Under the pieces are notes generated by a model. The model did not search any database. It was not told where the DNA came from and saw only the letters and a program-made list of their open reading frames with translations. Both the position numbers and the translations under genes were made by a program. DNA of 64,000 nt from Herpetosiphon llansteffanensis. Lineage in GTDB: Bacteria; Chloroflexota; Chloroflexia; Chloroflexales; Herpetosiphonaceae. The stretch covers positions 62,001 through 126,000 of the forward strand of contig NZ_PUBZ01000044.1 in assembly GCF_003205875.1 (NCBI RefSeq), read 5' to 3'. Below are positions 52,100-61,342 of the stretch, piece by piece (the first letter of the stretch is position 1; every line of letters starts with the position of its first letter).

Positions 52100-52130
52100 G
52101 CTGGCGATCAAGGGCTGCCTGATCGCCAGC
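52100..52130 (+). terminator. Stem-loop after isocitrate dehydrogenase gene
   Basis: GCTGGCGATCA pairs with TGATCGCCAGC around a 9-base loop, 11 bases past the stop. The stem is strong but no T-run follows, so termination may need Rho or be incomplete. Confidence 0.6.
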
Positions 52131-52263
52131 TACCCACAGCTTAACCAGCAATAACCCTCATTTAATTGGGCTTCATGGTACACTGCATCTCAGCCAATGC
52201 GAATGAACAATGGTAGGTAGCTATGGCATGGTGTGATCCACTGTTTGGCATTCTCGAATCCAT

Positions 52264-55200
52264 ATGACACAATCAACATGGTCATCAACATCAGAATTAC
52301 CTGCAATTCCCAAGGTGCGAATCTTGGGCGAGATTGGGCGGGGCTTACATAGCACCGTCTATCGCTGTGTGCGCGATGGCCAGACCTATGCCCTGAAGAT
52401 TCCGCGCCTAAATGGAACCCAATCACCAACCATGGCTGCGGCTGCATTTCGCCGCGAGGCCAGCGCCTTGGCGCTTGTGCGCCATCCCAGTTTGCCCGAA
52501 GTGATCGAGGTCGATCACCATAACGAGATGCCATATATCATCATGGAGTTGGTGCAAGGCCAAACCTTGCTCGATTTGGTGGAGCTTAGACCATTGCCCG
52601 AAAGCATGGTCATTCGCTTGGCCAAAGATTTGGCGAGTGCCTTGGCCGCCGTTCATCGCCAAGGCATCACCCATCGCGATATTCAACCACGCAATATGTT
52701 AATTCAGCCCTCAGGCGAAGTTAAATTAATTGATTTTGGGTTTGCAATTCACAATAGCCTCGACCCAGAACAAACCCACGTTTTAGGCACGCTGCGCTAT
52801 AGCTCGCCCGAACAAACTGGCTACCTCAAACGCACGGTCGATGCACGCTCGGATTTGTATGCCTTGGGCGCGGTGCTGTTTGAATGCTTGGTTGGCGTGC
52901 CGCCCTTCAATTCCTCAAATATTGCCGATTTGATGCGCCAACATGCCTTGGTGCCAGCGCCTGATGTGCGTTCGTTGGCTGGGCATGTTTCGCCTGCTTT
53001 GGCCGAAATTATTGCGCGCTTATTGGCCAAAGATCCCGATGATCGCTACCAAACTGCTGAGGGCTTGCTTTCGGATATTAATCAACTTGATAGCCTAAAT
53101 GTGATGCTGGCTGCTGGGCGGCCAATTCGGCTGGGAGCAGACGATCTCTGGACTGGGGCGCTCTACGATAATGCTTTGATTGGCCGCGATGCAGAATTGG
53201 CAGTGCTGCGCCAAGGCTGGAATAGCACGCGCCAAGGCCATGGCAGTGTGATTGTCATCAAAGGCGCGATGGGTTTAGGCAAAAGCCAATTAGGCCGCGA
53301 GATTCTGCATCGTGCCCGCTCGCTGGGCGGCCTGACCTTTGGCTCAACTTGCGTCAAAGATTCGGCCTTGCCCTATAGTGCGTTACGCAGCCCGTTTGAG
53401 CAATATTTGCACTATTTGGAATTAATGCCCGAAAGCCAGCGCCGCCATGCAGAAGAGCAATTGCGCCAATTAGTCCACGGCTACCAAGCATTGATGGTGC
53501 GCACATTTCCCGATTTGCAGCCAATTTTTCCTCCCGCTAAAGAGCAAGAAGTAGCTGTTGATTATGAGCGTTTTAATGCAATTCTAGCCGATTTGCTGCT
53601 CTGGATGACCCGCGTGCATCCTGCTGCGGTCTGGTTTATCGACGATTTACAAGCAATTGACGATGCCAGTTTTAATGTGGTTCGCAGAATTATTGGGCGG
53701 ATTCAACAAGTCCCATTATGTTTGATTATTTCCTTGAATGCCAGCCTCGATGGCCAACAAATCTACGAGCGACTAACGCTCAACCAACCAATTCCGATTC
53801 AGCTGATCGAGCTTCAGCCGTTGAGTGATGAGGCAGCGACGCAATTTATTACCAGCTATTTGGGTGGCTATAACGTCGATCAGCAAATTATCAACGAGAT
53901 TGTGGCCCGTAGCGTGGGCAGCCCATTTGCCTTGCGCGAATACATCCAGACTTTGTTGGATACTGGGATGTTGCGCTTGGTCAATAGCTGCTGGATGATC
54001 GACGATCAAAGCCTGACGAAGCTGGCCTTGCCCTCGCATGTGGTGCGCTTGGTGCTTGGCCGAATCGACGAGCTTAGCCCTGAGGTGCGGGCAATTCTCG
54101 AATTGGCAGCAGTGCTTGGCTTTCAATTTCGGCGCAATAGCCTGCTTGAACTGTGGCACGGCGAAGCCAGCGAGGTCGACGAAGCCTTGACAATTGGTGG
54201 CCGCAGCCATCTGATCGAGCGCAGCGCTTCGGGCCATTATCATTTTACCCATCAAAATATCTATCAGGTATTTTTAGAAGGCATCGCGCCTGAGCAACAA
54301 CAACAGTTACACGCCCAAATTGCTAAAAATCTTGATCACGAGCAGCTTGAGCCTGAGGCCATGTACCAATTAGCATATCATTATGCCCGCGCCAAAAGCC
54401 ACGATCCAGCATTTTTGGCTCGTGGCTTTACCATTTTGAGCAATGCAGGCCAAGTGGCGCTCGAAAAATATGCCTACGATGAGGCTTATTATTTTTTTGA
54501 ACAGGCCTATCAGATTGCCCAAGGCCAAGCGCTGACCTTTCAACCACAGCAACATGCCCAATTTGCTCAGCTTTGCCTGCGCTTAGGCCAAAACCAAACC
54601 GCCTTGATCCACCTGCAAGCAGCGCTTGAAGAGACCAATGATTCTGATCAGCGTGCGCGGTTGCTAACTGCAATTGCCCATATTTATGCCTGGCAACAAC
54701 AGCCACGTGAGATCTGGCGCTATTTTGACCAAGCCTTTCAAGCCTTGGGCGAGCCACCCTTACATCGCTCGTTTACTGGCTTGATTGGTGATATTGGTCG
54801 CTCGCTTGGCCGTTTGCTTAGCAGCAGCGGCGCATGGATTCGCCCAAGCTCAGCCGCGCAGCAGCAACGCATCATCATTTTGCTGGAAATTTACGATACA
54901 GTCGGAATGTATGCCTATCTCAATAGCCAAATATTGTTGCTGGTGAGCTTGTTTTTGCGCTCGTTAGTGTGGGCGCGCCGTGGGCGCAGCCGCCCAGCCC
55001 GCGTGCGGGCTTTGAGCAATTATGCCAGTATGTGGGCAATGACTGGCCAAAATCGGCTAGCCAAACGGGCCTTGAGTAAAGCCAAAACCATTGCCAACAG
55101 CCCCAGCCCTGATGCTGTGTTGCAGGCGCGAGTTGGCTTGTACGAAGGCTTTATTAGCCATATTATTGGCGCTGAAGTGCAGGCCGAACGCCTATTGCGC

Positions 55201-57588
55201 TCAACATTACGTCAACATGCAACCACAATTGATTCGCTCTCCTATGGCCATGCGGTAGCTGATAGCGTGCTCTTGCTATTTCTGCGCGGCCATGTACTTG
55301 AGGCATGGCAATTGGTGCAAGAAACCTTTGAGCGCTTCGAGCAACATAATCATCATAATGAACAAACGTGGTTTCTAAAATTATGGGCTGCACCGCTGCT
55401 GATTAGCCTTGGCTTTACCGCCGAAGCTCAACGCTACCCCGTGCCCGAAATCAAAGCCCGCCAGCAATGGTTGTTGGCGTGGCAAAATTTGGCCGATGCT
55501 TCGCAGATGATTGTCAACCTAGAGCAAGGCGATCCTGGCCAACAAAACGATCAATTATTGCGCCATTTTAATCGCCAACGCCGGAATAGCCCACGCTTTA
55601 TACCGTTTCATTCGCGTTATGTCTATATGATTCAGGGCTACATTCGGATTGCTCAATTTTTACAGCAACGCAAGCGGGTTGCCTTGCGTCGCCTACGAAT
55701 TGCCGCCCGCCAAGCCTTAGTCGTTGCAACAACGCCAATTTTGCGCGGTCATGCCTTGGTGATTGTCGCAGCGGCGCATGGCTTCGACGGACGTTTTGCC
55801 CAAGCATTAACCCTTTTAGGCCAAGCTGAACAATTAGCTCATTTGCACGATGCGCCATGGATTTTATATGAGGCGCATCGAATTCGCGCCCATCTGTTTA
55901 GCATGCAGCAACAAATGGCCGCCGCCAAACGTGAGGCAAGCCGCGCCTATACAATCGCTTTTGATCATCAATGGGTCTTGCGCATGCGCCATGTGGCCCA
56001 AAGCTTTCAACTTGATGACCCAGAGCGCCTGAATTCGACGACGAGCATCATTAGCGAAGAGGGCTTGCGACCTGATGATAGCCGCATGCAACGCCTGTTG
56101 GATGCGCTGCTTTCGGTGAGTTTGGCATGGGCCCAAAGCTACGATCTCGATGAACAAGCCCAAACCGCGCTTGATTCGGTGATTCGGATTTTGGGAGCCG
56201 AACGAGCATTTCTCTTTTTGCTCGAAAACGATGAATTACAGCTACGAGCAGCGCGTGATGCAGCAAGCAATCAGCTGAGCGAGGGCTTGCAAGGCTATAG
56301 CCGAACTGTGCTTGAACGAGTGCGGATTACCAAAAAGCCGGTCATTGTCAGCGGAGCCGATGATGGCTTAATTATCAGCAGCGAAAGCGTTACGGCCCAC
56401 AATTTACGTAGCGTTTTGGCCGCGCCGCTGATGCTTGATGGTCAGTTTTTGGGCGTGGTCTACCTTGATAATCGCTTGGCGTGGGGCTTTTTCTCGCAAG
56501 AAGATGAGATTATTCTGCGCGCCGTAACCACCCATATTGCCCTGGGCTTGGAGAAATCGCGCACAACCCAACTTGAAATGCACATCAGAGCTGAACGCGA
56601 GCAACGCCGCTTGGCTGAACATTTGCGCCAGCTTTCAACCGTGTTGAATGCAACCCTCGATTTGGCCGATGTCTTGAAATTTGTCTTGATTCAGCTTAAT
56701 TCATTGTTGCCCTACTATGGCGCGTGCATTGCCCTCTGCGCTGATGCCTATCTCAAATTTGAGCAGGTTGAAAGCCCAAGCCCAACCCTCTGGATGCGCG
56801 GCACAACAATTATAAGCGCCGATGATGCCTTGTTCACCGAGTTGGCGACGACGCGCCAACCGCTGATTGTCAACGATATAACCAAAGATTCACGCTTCAA
56901 CGGTTATGGCGAGCATCCAGCTCGTTCGTGGTTGGGTTTGCCATTGCTGGCCCGCGGCGAAATTATTGGCTTTATGGCGATCGATCGCGATGAGCCAAAC
57001 GCCATTTCCGAGCACGAAGCAGAATTAGGCATGACCTTTGCCTCGCAGGCAGCAGTGGCGATTGCCAATGCCCAATTATTCGGCCAAGTCCAACGGCTGG
57101 CGATTACCGATTCGCTGACTCAAGTGAGTAACCGCCGCCATTTCTTTGAGTTGGCAGAACGCCAATGGGTGCTGACGAGCAGCAGCGATCATCCACTGGC
57201 AGCGATGATGCTCGACGTGGATCATTTCAAACGGGTCAATGATACGTATGGCCATTCGGTTGGCGATTTGGTTTTGCGCACGGTGGCCGATATTTGCCGT
57301 GCCAACGTGCGCCCCACGGATCTGCTTGGACGCTATGGCGGCGAAGAATTCGCGATTTTGCTACCGGACACCGATCTATCAGCAGCAGTAACCATCGCCG
57401 AACGCCTACGCTTGGCAATTAGTCGCCATCAGATTCAGCATGAACAAGCCAGCATTCGCTTAACCGTCAGCATTGGCGTGACTGGATTGAGCAAAGATGA
57501 TACTTCTGTCGCCAGCCTGCTGGATCGGGCTGATCGCGGGCTGTACATTGCCAAAGAAACCGGACGCGATCGGGTTATGATGGCCTAG
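52264..57588 (+). CDS. Giant signalling protein: Ser/Thr kinase-like, AAA ATPase, helical repeats, two GAF, GGDEF
   Basis: 1774 residues. Kinase-like domain (about 15-275): Gly loop GEIGRGLHSTVY, ATP Lys K45, helix-C Glu E65, HRD at 137-139 and DFG at 157-159. The loop is HRDIQPRN, with Gln where a catalytic Lys is usual. Next come an AAA/STAND ATPase (Walker A G334-AMGLGKS; Walker B VWFIDDLQAID), TPR-like helical repeats (about 680-1240), GAF 1 (about 1270-1425), GAF 2 (about 1460-1600) and a C-terminal diguanylate cyclase (MLDVDHFKRVNDTYGH, RYGGEEFAILLPD) that would make cyclic di-GMP. No ribosome site is visible before ATG 52264. It likely integrates several cytoplasmic signals. No partner gene is adjacent. 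Confidence 0.9.
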   Translation: MTQSTWSSTSELPAIPKVRILGEIGRGLHSTVYRCVRDGQTYALKIPRLNGTQSPTMAAAAFRREASALALVRHPSLPEVIEVDHHNEMPYIIMELVQGQTLLDLVELRPLPESMVIRLAKDLASALAAVHRQGITHRDIQPRNMLIQPSGEVKLIDFGFAIHNSLDPEQTHVLGTLRYSSPEQTGYLKRTVDARSDLYALGAVLFECLVGVPPFNSSNIADLMRQHALVPAPDVRSLAGHVSPALAEIIARLLAKDPDDRYQTAEGLLSDINQLDSLNVMLAAGRPIRLGADDLWTGALYDNALIGRDAELAVLRQGWNSTRQGHGSVIVIKGAMGLGKSQLGREILHRARSLGGLTFGSTCVKDSALPYSALRSPFEQYLHYLELMPESQRRHAEEQLRQLVHGYQALMVRTFPDLQPIFPPAKEQEVAVDYERFNAILADLLLWMTRVHPAAVWFIDDLQAIDDASFNVVRRIIGRIQQVPLCLIISLNASLDGQQIYERLTLNQPIPIQLIELQPLSDEAATQFITSYLGGYNVDQQIINEIVARSVGSPFALREYIQTLLDTGMLRLVNSCWMIDDQSLTKLALPSHVVRLVLGRIDELSPEVRAILELAAVLGFQFRRNSLLELWHGEASEVDEALTIGGRSHLIERSASGHYHFTHQNIYQVFLEGIAPEQQQQLHAQIAKNLDHEQLEPEAMYQLAYHYARAKSHDPAFLARGFTILSNAGQVALEKYAYDEAYYFFEQAYQIAQGQALTFQPQQHAQFAQLCLRLGQNQTALIHLQAALEETNDSDQRARLLTAIAHIYAWQQQPREIWRYFDQAFQALGEPPLHRSFTGLIGDIGRSLGRLLSSSGAWIRPSSAAQQQRIIILLEIYDTVGMYAYLNSQILLLVSLFLRSLVWARRGRSRPARVRALSNYASMWAMTGQNRLAKRALSKAKTIANSPSPDAVLQARVGLYEGFISHIIGAEVQAERLLRSTLRQHATTIDSLSYGHAVADSVLLLFLRGHVLEAWQLVQETFERFEQHNHHNEQTWFLKLWAAPLLISLGFTAEAQRYPVPEIKARQQWLLAWQNLADASQMIVNLEQGDPGQQNDQLLRHFNRQRRNSPRFIPFHSRYVYMIQGYIRIAQFLQQRKRVALRRLRIAARQALVVATTPILRGHALVIVAAAHGFDGRFAQALTLLGQAEQLAHLHDAPWILYEAHRIRAHLFSMQQQMAAAKREASRAYTIAFDHQWVLRMRHVAQSFQLDDPERLNSTTSIISEEGLRPDDSRMQRLLDALLSVSLAWAQSYDLDEQAQTALDSVIRILGAERAFLFLLENDELQLRAARDAASNQLSEGLQGYSRTVLERVRITKKPVIVSGADDGLIISSESVTAHNLRSVLAAPLMLDGQFLGVVYLDNRLAWGFFSQEDEIILRAVTTHIALGLEKSRTTQLEMHIRAEREQRRLAEHLRQLSTVLNATLDLADVLKFVLIQLNSLLPYYGACIALCADAYLKFEQVESPSPTLWMRGTTIISADDALFTELATTRQPLIVNDITKDSRFNGYGEHPARSWLGLPLLARGEIIGFMAIDRDEPNAISEHEAELGMTFASQAAVAIANAQLFGQVQRLAITDSLTQVSNRRHFFELAERQWVLTSSSDHPLAAMMLDVDHFKRVNDTYGHSVGDLVLRTVADICRANVRPTDLLGRYGGEEFAILLPDTDLSAAVTIAERLRLAISRHQIQHEQASIRLTVSIGVTGLSKDDTSVASLLDRADRGLYIAKETGRDRVMMA

Positions 57589-57594
57589 GGCTGT

Positions 57595-57602
57595 GCTACA
57601 AT
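57595..57602 (+). promoter_or_regulatory. Extended -10 promoter of the FtsW/RodA-like gene
   Basis: TGC-TACAAT directly after the stop of the preceding gene; the word TGCTACAATAG is shared with 47145. It allows separate expression of the following gene group. Confidence 0.5.
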
Positions 57603-57634
57603 AGCTCAAGTTTGGTGCATTTGGAGGGCCTGAT

Positions 57635-59026
57635 ATGGTGCGTGATATGCTGCGCAACTTGCGGCGCGTGCGCTTAGTTGAAGTTCAGCTGCTCATAACC
57701 GTGCTGCTATTGTTTGCCGCTGGCTACATGATGGTGTTTGCCACAGGCCAACGGCGTTTAGAGGCTGATGTTGGCTCGTTGCAATCGTTGTTTAGCGTGC
57801 TATGGCCATCGTCGTTGCCGCTACTGCTGTATTTAGTGGTCAGTGCTGGGCTTTCGTATCGTAACCCCAATGCCGACCAAATTTTGCTGCCCTTGGTGGC
57901 GGTACTTTCAGGCTTGGGCTTGCTGTTTACGGCAAGGGTTGCGCCAACCCTCGATAAAGACATTTATGGTGATGTTGCGGCCAAACAATCGGCGTTTGTG
58001 ACGATTGGGGTCATTTTGCTGGTGCTCATGGTCTTTGTTGATTGGGATCGCTGGATCTTTATTCGGCTGTTTCGCACGGGCATGATGGAATGGCTCAAAA
58101 ATCACCGCTGGACGTGGATGCTATTGGGCGTTGGCCTGATGGTCTTGACCTTTATCATCGGTGTTGACCCCAACAATAGCGGGGTTAAAGTTTGGTTTCG
58201 CTTGCCTGGCGGCTTTTTGTTTCAGCCAGCAGAGCTGCTAAAAATCATCTTGGTGGTGTTTTTGGCCTCGTATCTGATCGAACACCGCGAGGTGGTGAAT
58301 CATGGCTATCGGCTTGGGCGCATAACCCTGCCGCCATTGCCCTATCTGGTGCCGATGGGTGGCATTTGGGCCTTGTGTATGGCCTTGATTGTCAAGCAAA
58401 GCGACTTGGGCGCTGCCTTACTGCTGTTCGGCATCTTCATTGCGATGTTGTATGTCGCAACGGGCAATGGCTGGTATGTTGGGGCAAGTTTTGGCGCATT
58501 CGCGATTGGCTCATATGTTATGTACCAATACATTGGCAAAGTCCAAGAGCGGGTGGCGATTTGGCTTGATCCTTGGTCAGATGCTGCGCGTTTGGGCTAC
58601 CAGATTGTGCAATCCCAATATGCGCTTTCGGCGGGCGGGGTTACTGGCAGTGGTCTAGGCTTGGGCGCGCCTTATTATGTGCCAGCAGTGCATACCGACT
58701 TTGCCTATACTGGCATCGCCGAAGAGTTAGGCCTGATGGGGACAATTGGCATCTTGATTGTGTATGTGCTGATGATTTATCGTGGCTATCACATCGCCCT
58801 ATCAATCCCAGGTCGTTTTCGCGGCTTTGAACAATTGTTGGCGGTTGGCCTGACCACAATTTTGGCAGTCCAAGCATTAATCATTATTGGTGGTAACTTG
58901 CGCGTCATCCCCTTGACTGGGATCACCCTGCCGTTTATCTCCTATGGTGGTTCATCGGTGGTGATGAACTTTGTAATTGTTGGCTTGCTTTTGCGCATTT
59001 CCACAACAACTCAGAAGCAAACCTAA
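57635..59026 (+). CDS. FtsW/RodA/SpoVE family peptidoglycan polymerase
   Basis: 463-residue SEDS protein with about ten membrane segments. Family marks: KVWFRLPGGFLFQPAELLKIILVVFLASYL, KQSDLGAALLLFGIFIAMLY, YQIVQSQYALSAGGVTGSGLGLGAPYYVPAVHTDFAYTGIAEELGLMG and PLTGITLPFISYGGSS at the end. SEDS proteins polymerise glycan strands from lipid II together with a class B penicillin-binding protein for elongation (RodA) or division (FtsW). The extra N-terminal segment is longer than in E. coli. No penicillin-binding protein gene is adjacent in the window, so the choice between RodA and FtsW is open. GGAGG lies seven bases before the start. Confidence 0.9.
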   Translation: MVRDMLRNLRRVRLVEVQLLITVLLLFAAGYMMVFATGQRRLEADVGSLQSLFSVLWPSSLPLLLYLVVSAGLSYRNPNADQILLPLVAVLSGLGLLFTARVAPTLDKDIYGDVAAKQSAFVTIGVILLVLMVFVDWDRWIFIRLFRTGMMEWLKNHRWTWMLLGVGLMVLTFIIGVDPNNSGVKVWFRLPGGFLFQPAELLKIILVVFLASYLIEHREVVNHGYRLGRITLPPLPYLVPMGGIWALCMALIVKQSDLGAALLLFGIFIAMLYVATGNGWYVGASFGAFAIGSYVMYQYIGKVQERVAIWLDPWSDAARLGYQIVQSQYALSAGGVTGSGLGLGAPYYVPAVHTDFAYTGIAEELGLMGTIGILIVYVLMIYRGYHIALSIPGRFRGFEQLLAVGLTTILAVQALIIIGGNLRVIPLTGITLPFISYGGSSVVMNFVIVGLLLRISTTTQKQT

Positions 59027-59037
59027 GCGAGGCCAGC

Positions 59038-59370
59038 GTGAATTGGGTTGTAATTGGCATTGGAGCAGCAATTGCAGCATGTCTGCTCGCAATTATTGGT
59101 TTTTTTGGGGGCTTGCGCTGGTGGCAACGCTTGCGGCCAGTTTGGCAAATCTGCTTAATGCTGGTGATTCCTAGCGTCATTCTTGGCTTAACTCTTTTGG
59201 TGGCGTGGGTTTCACCATGGCCAATCGAAGCACTTGGAAGTTTGGTGATTGGCGTTACGCTCGGCAGCGGGTTGGTTCTCATTACAACATCCTATTTGGC
59301 AATGCAAATTTGGTGGGCTTTCCAGTCCGATGAGCCAGCCGCCGCAGCCGAGCCTGATGAGCACGCTTAA
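59038..59370 (+). CDS. Small membrane protein, unknown function
   Basis: 110-residue protein starting at GTG 59038 (GAGG upstream), 11 bases after the SEDS gene. Three hydrophobic segments: about 3-25, 36-58 and 65-90, then an acidic Ala-rich tail (SDEPAAAAEPDEHA). Not recognised. Its 3' end overlaps the MFS gene start by 14 bases, so it is part of the same transcript. A helper of the SEDS protein is possible by position only. Confidence 0.65.
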   Translation: MNWVVIGIGAAIAACLLAIIGFFGGLRWWQRLRPVWQICLMLVIPSVILGLTLLVAWVSPWPIEALGSLVIGVTLGSGLVLITTSYLAMQIWWAFQSDEPAAAAEPDEHA

Positions 59371-60646
59371 TCAGCAGCCTACACAATCAGCAGCGCAGTT
59401 TGCCCAAGCCTTACGCTGGCCATTAATCATCAAACTGTTGATCTCGTTGCACGTTGGAGTTGGCGATTTTTTGCTGCCCTTGTATGTGCAAGCCTTGGGT
59501 GGCTCGCCACAAGTTATTGGCAATTTGGTTGGTTTGGGCGCAGCATTTGGCGTTTTAGCTCGGCTGAGCTTGAGTTGGCTGGCCGATCGTGGGATAATTC
59601 GGCTGCTGTTGCGGATAAGTTTGCTAGCGTTGGCGAGCGGCTTTGCGATTTGGAGTTTTGCTGATAGCAGCACATGGTTATTGCCTGGCCAAGCGCTTTT
59701 GGCCATGGGTCGGGCAGGCTCCACCATCTGTTTAAGCTTGCTGATTGCCCAATTAACCAGCCCAGGCCAACGCGGTTCGGGCTATGGTAGGCTGACCATG
59801 GCCAGCTCGATTGCCACAATTATCGGGTCAATTATTGTGGGAATTGGTTTTATTGGTTGGGATTTGGAGACGCGCCAGCAATTACAACAATTCAGCTGGC
59901 TCAATTCAATCGTAAGCCAATTGCCCACCCCAATTCCGCGCACAGCCCTGTTTCATGGTATTTATAGCGTCTTTAGCAGCAGCGTGGTTTTGGCAGGAAT
60001 CTTCAGTCTCCGTTCATGGCCCCATGCGCTTGTGGCAAAACGCGGTACAATAGAAACACCATGGCGCAGTGTGTTACGTCAGCCAAGCATCCGCAACCTT
60101 TTGCTAGCCCAAAGCTGCATTAGCGCGGCGTATAGTGCCTCGATTCCAATGACCGTGCCGTTATTGACTAATCGTTTTGGGGCAAGTGTGGCGGCGGTCG
60201 CTGTAGCCTATATTGTGCCAGGCATTATTTATGCACTTTTTCCTGCACGCCTTGGGCGCATTGCTGATCAAATTGGCTATCGGCGGGCTGCTACGCTTGG
60301 GCTTGGAGTAAGTATGCTGGTTTACCTAGCACTTCCCATCAGCCCACAGCTGGCAATAACCGCCATATTGTGGGCTTGCGAAGCCTTGGCATGGAGCTGT
60401 TATGTTCCGGCTTTGGAAGCCCTACTCGCTGAAAGTGTGATATCACAGCAACGCGGTACAGCCTTGGCAATTTATGGGATTGCCGGAGCCTTGACCGCGA
60501 CTGTGGCTGCACCCTTGGGCGCAAGCTTATTTAGCCGTTTACCAGCAGCACCCTTTTTGTTCTCGGCCCTTTGCCTCGGTATGGCAGCCATGATTGCTGC
60601 ACGTACCCCACCAACCAATGCCGATTATGCTACGATTAAACAATAG
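59357..60646 (+). CDS. MFS transporter, unknown substrate
   Basis: 429-residue major facilitator with about 12 membrane segments (ISLHVGVGDFLLPLYVQALGGSPQVIGNLVGLGAAFGVLARLSLSWLADRGI, with the GxLaDRxG-type loop, and RLGRIADQIGYRRAATLGLG for the second half). The layout is that of drug or metabolite exporters. The start at 59357 gives a 14-base overlap with the upstream gene; ATG 59330 is an alternative. It is followed 16 bases later by a GNAT gene, a pairing that may point to export and modification of the same compound, but this is inference. Confidence 0.8.
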   Translation: MSTLNQQPTQSAAQFAQALRWPLIIKLLISLHVGVGDFLLPLYVQALGGSPQVIGNLVGLGAAFGVLARLSLSWLADRGIIRLLLRISLLALASGFAIWSFADSSTWLLPGQALLAMGRAGSTICLSLLIAQLTSPGQRGSGYGRLTMASSIATIIGSIIVGIGFIGWDLETRQQLQQFSWLNSIVSQLPTPIPRTALFHGIYSVFSSSVVLAGIFSLRSWPHALVAKRGTIETPWRSVLRQPSIRNLLLAQSCISAAYSASIPMTVPLLTNRFGASVAAVAVAYIVPGIIYALFPARLGRIADQIGYRRAATLGLGVSMLVYLALPISPQLAITAILWACEALAWSCYVPALEALLAESVISQQRGTALAIYGIAGALTATVAAPLGASLFSRLPAAPFLFSALCLGMAAMIAARTPPTNADYATIKQ

Positions 60647-60662
60647 AATTGAAGAACCCACC

Positions 60663-61241
60663 ATGCCCGTATTAACGCCATTCCCCCAAACTGGGCTTGT
60701 TCATTGGACAAGCAAGTTGGGAGTTGAATTAGCGATTCGCCATATCATGCCTGACGATGCCAAATTGTTAGTCGAATTGTATGGGCGTTTATCGGCGCGT
60801 ACCCTCGAACTGCGCTTTGCCACGATTATGATCAACATTCCAATCGAGCGCGTGATTGAAGAATCGGCCCGCTTGGCAGCACTCAACCACGACCATGCAG
60901 ATGCCCTAATTGCCTTGCTCAACGAAGATGGCCACGAGCACATTGTAGCGGTGGCCCGCTTAGCTGGTGCAGATCATATTCAAGCTGAATTTGCGCTATT
61001 GGTACGCGACGATTTTCAGGGCCATGGCGTGGGTAGCTATATGCTTGATCTCTTATTTCAAGTAGCGTTAGTCCGCGGCTTGCGCTATCTCAAAGCCTCG
61101 GTGCTGGCTGAAAATAGCGCTATGTTGCGGCTAATTCGACGCTCTGGCTTCCCCTATCATATGCATACCTCGCATGGCGAAAGCGATGTGACGATCTATC
61201 TCGATCCAACCATCAGCGAGGGAGAACTTAATCACCACTGA
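60663..61241 (+). CDS. GNAT family N-acetyltransferase
   Basis: 192-residue acetyltransferase of the GNAT fold. The acetyl-CoA site is LVRDDFQGHGVGSYMLDLLF (R-x-x-G-x-G/A pattern), and the beta-alpha end is LKASVLAENSAMLRLIRRSGF. The N-terminal part (LAIRHIMPDDAKLLVELYGRLSARTLELRF) is like the GNAT module of protein lysine acetyltransferases of the Pat type, here without the large acyl-CoA-synthetase-like part. Target unknown: protein, antibiotic or metabolite. The start at 60663 follows the MFS gene by 16 bases, with a weak AAGAA site. Confidence 0.85.
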   Translation: MPVLTPFPQTGLVHWTSKLGVELAIRHIMPDDAKLLVELYGRLSARTLELRFATIMINIPIERVIEESARLAALNHDHADALIALLNEDGHEHIVAVARLAGADHIQAEFALLVRDDFQGHGVGSYMLDLLFQVALVRGLRYLKASVLAENSAMLRLIRRSGFPYHMHTSHGESDVTIYLDPTISEGELNHH

Positions 61242-61280
61242 CTCAAGTAGATTGTTAATTTATTTTTTGGCCTACGTCCG

Positions 61281-61286
61281 TATAAT
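61281..61286 (+). promoter_or_regulatory. -10 of the GAF histidine kinase gene
   Basis: TATAAT, 56 bases before the chosen start. It implies that transcription begins after a TTG at 61295, which argues for TTG 61343 as the start codon. Confidence 0.55.
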
Positions 61287-61342
61287 CTGTATGTTTGGAA
61301 TCTGCTGCCCCTGCCGCTGGCACGTGGGCTAGGAGTAGTGCG

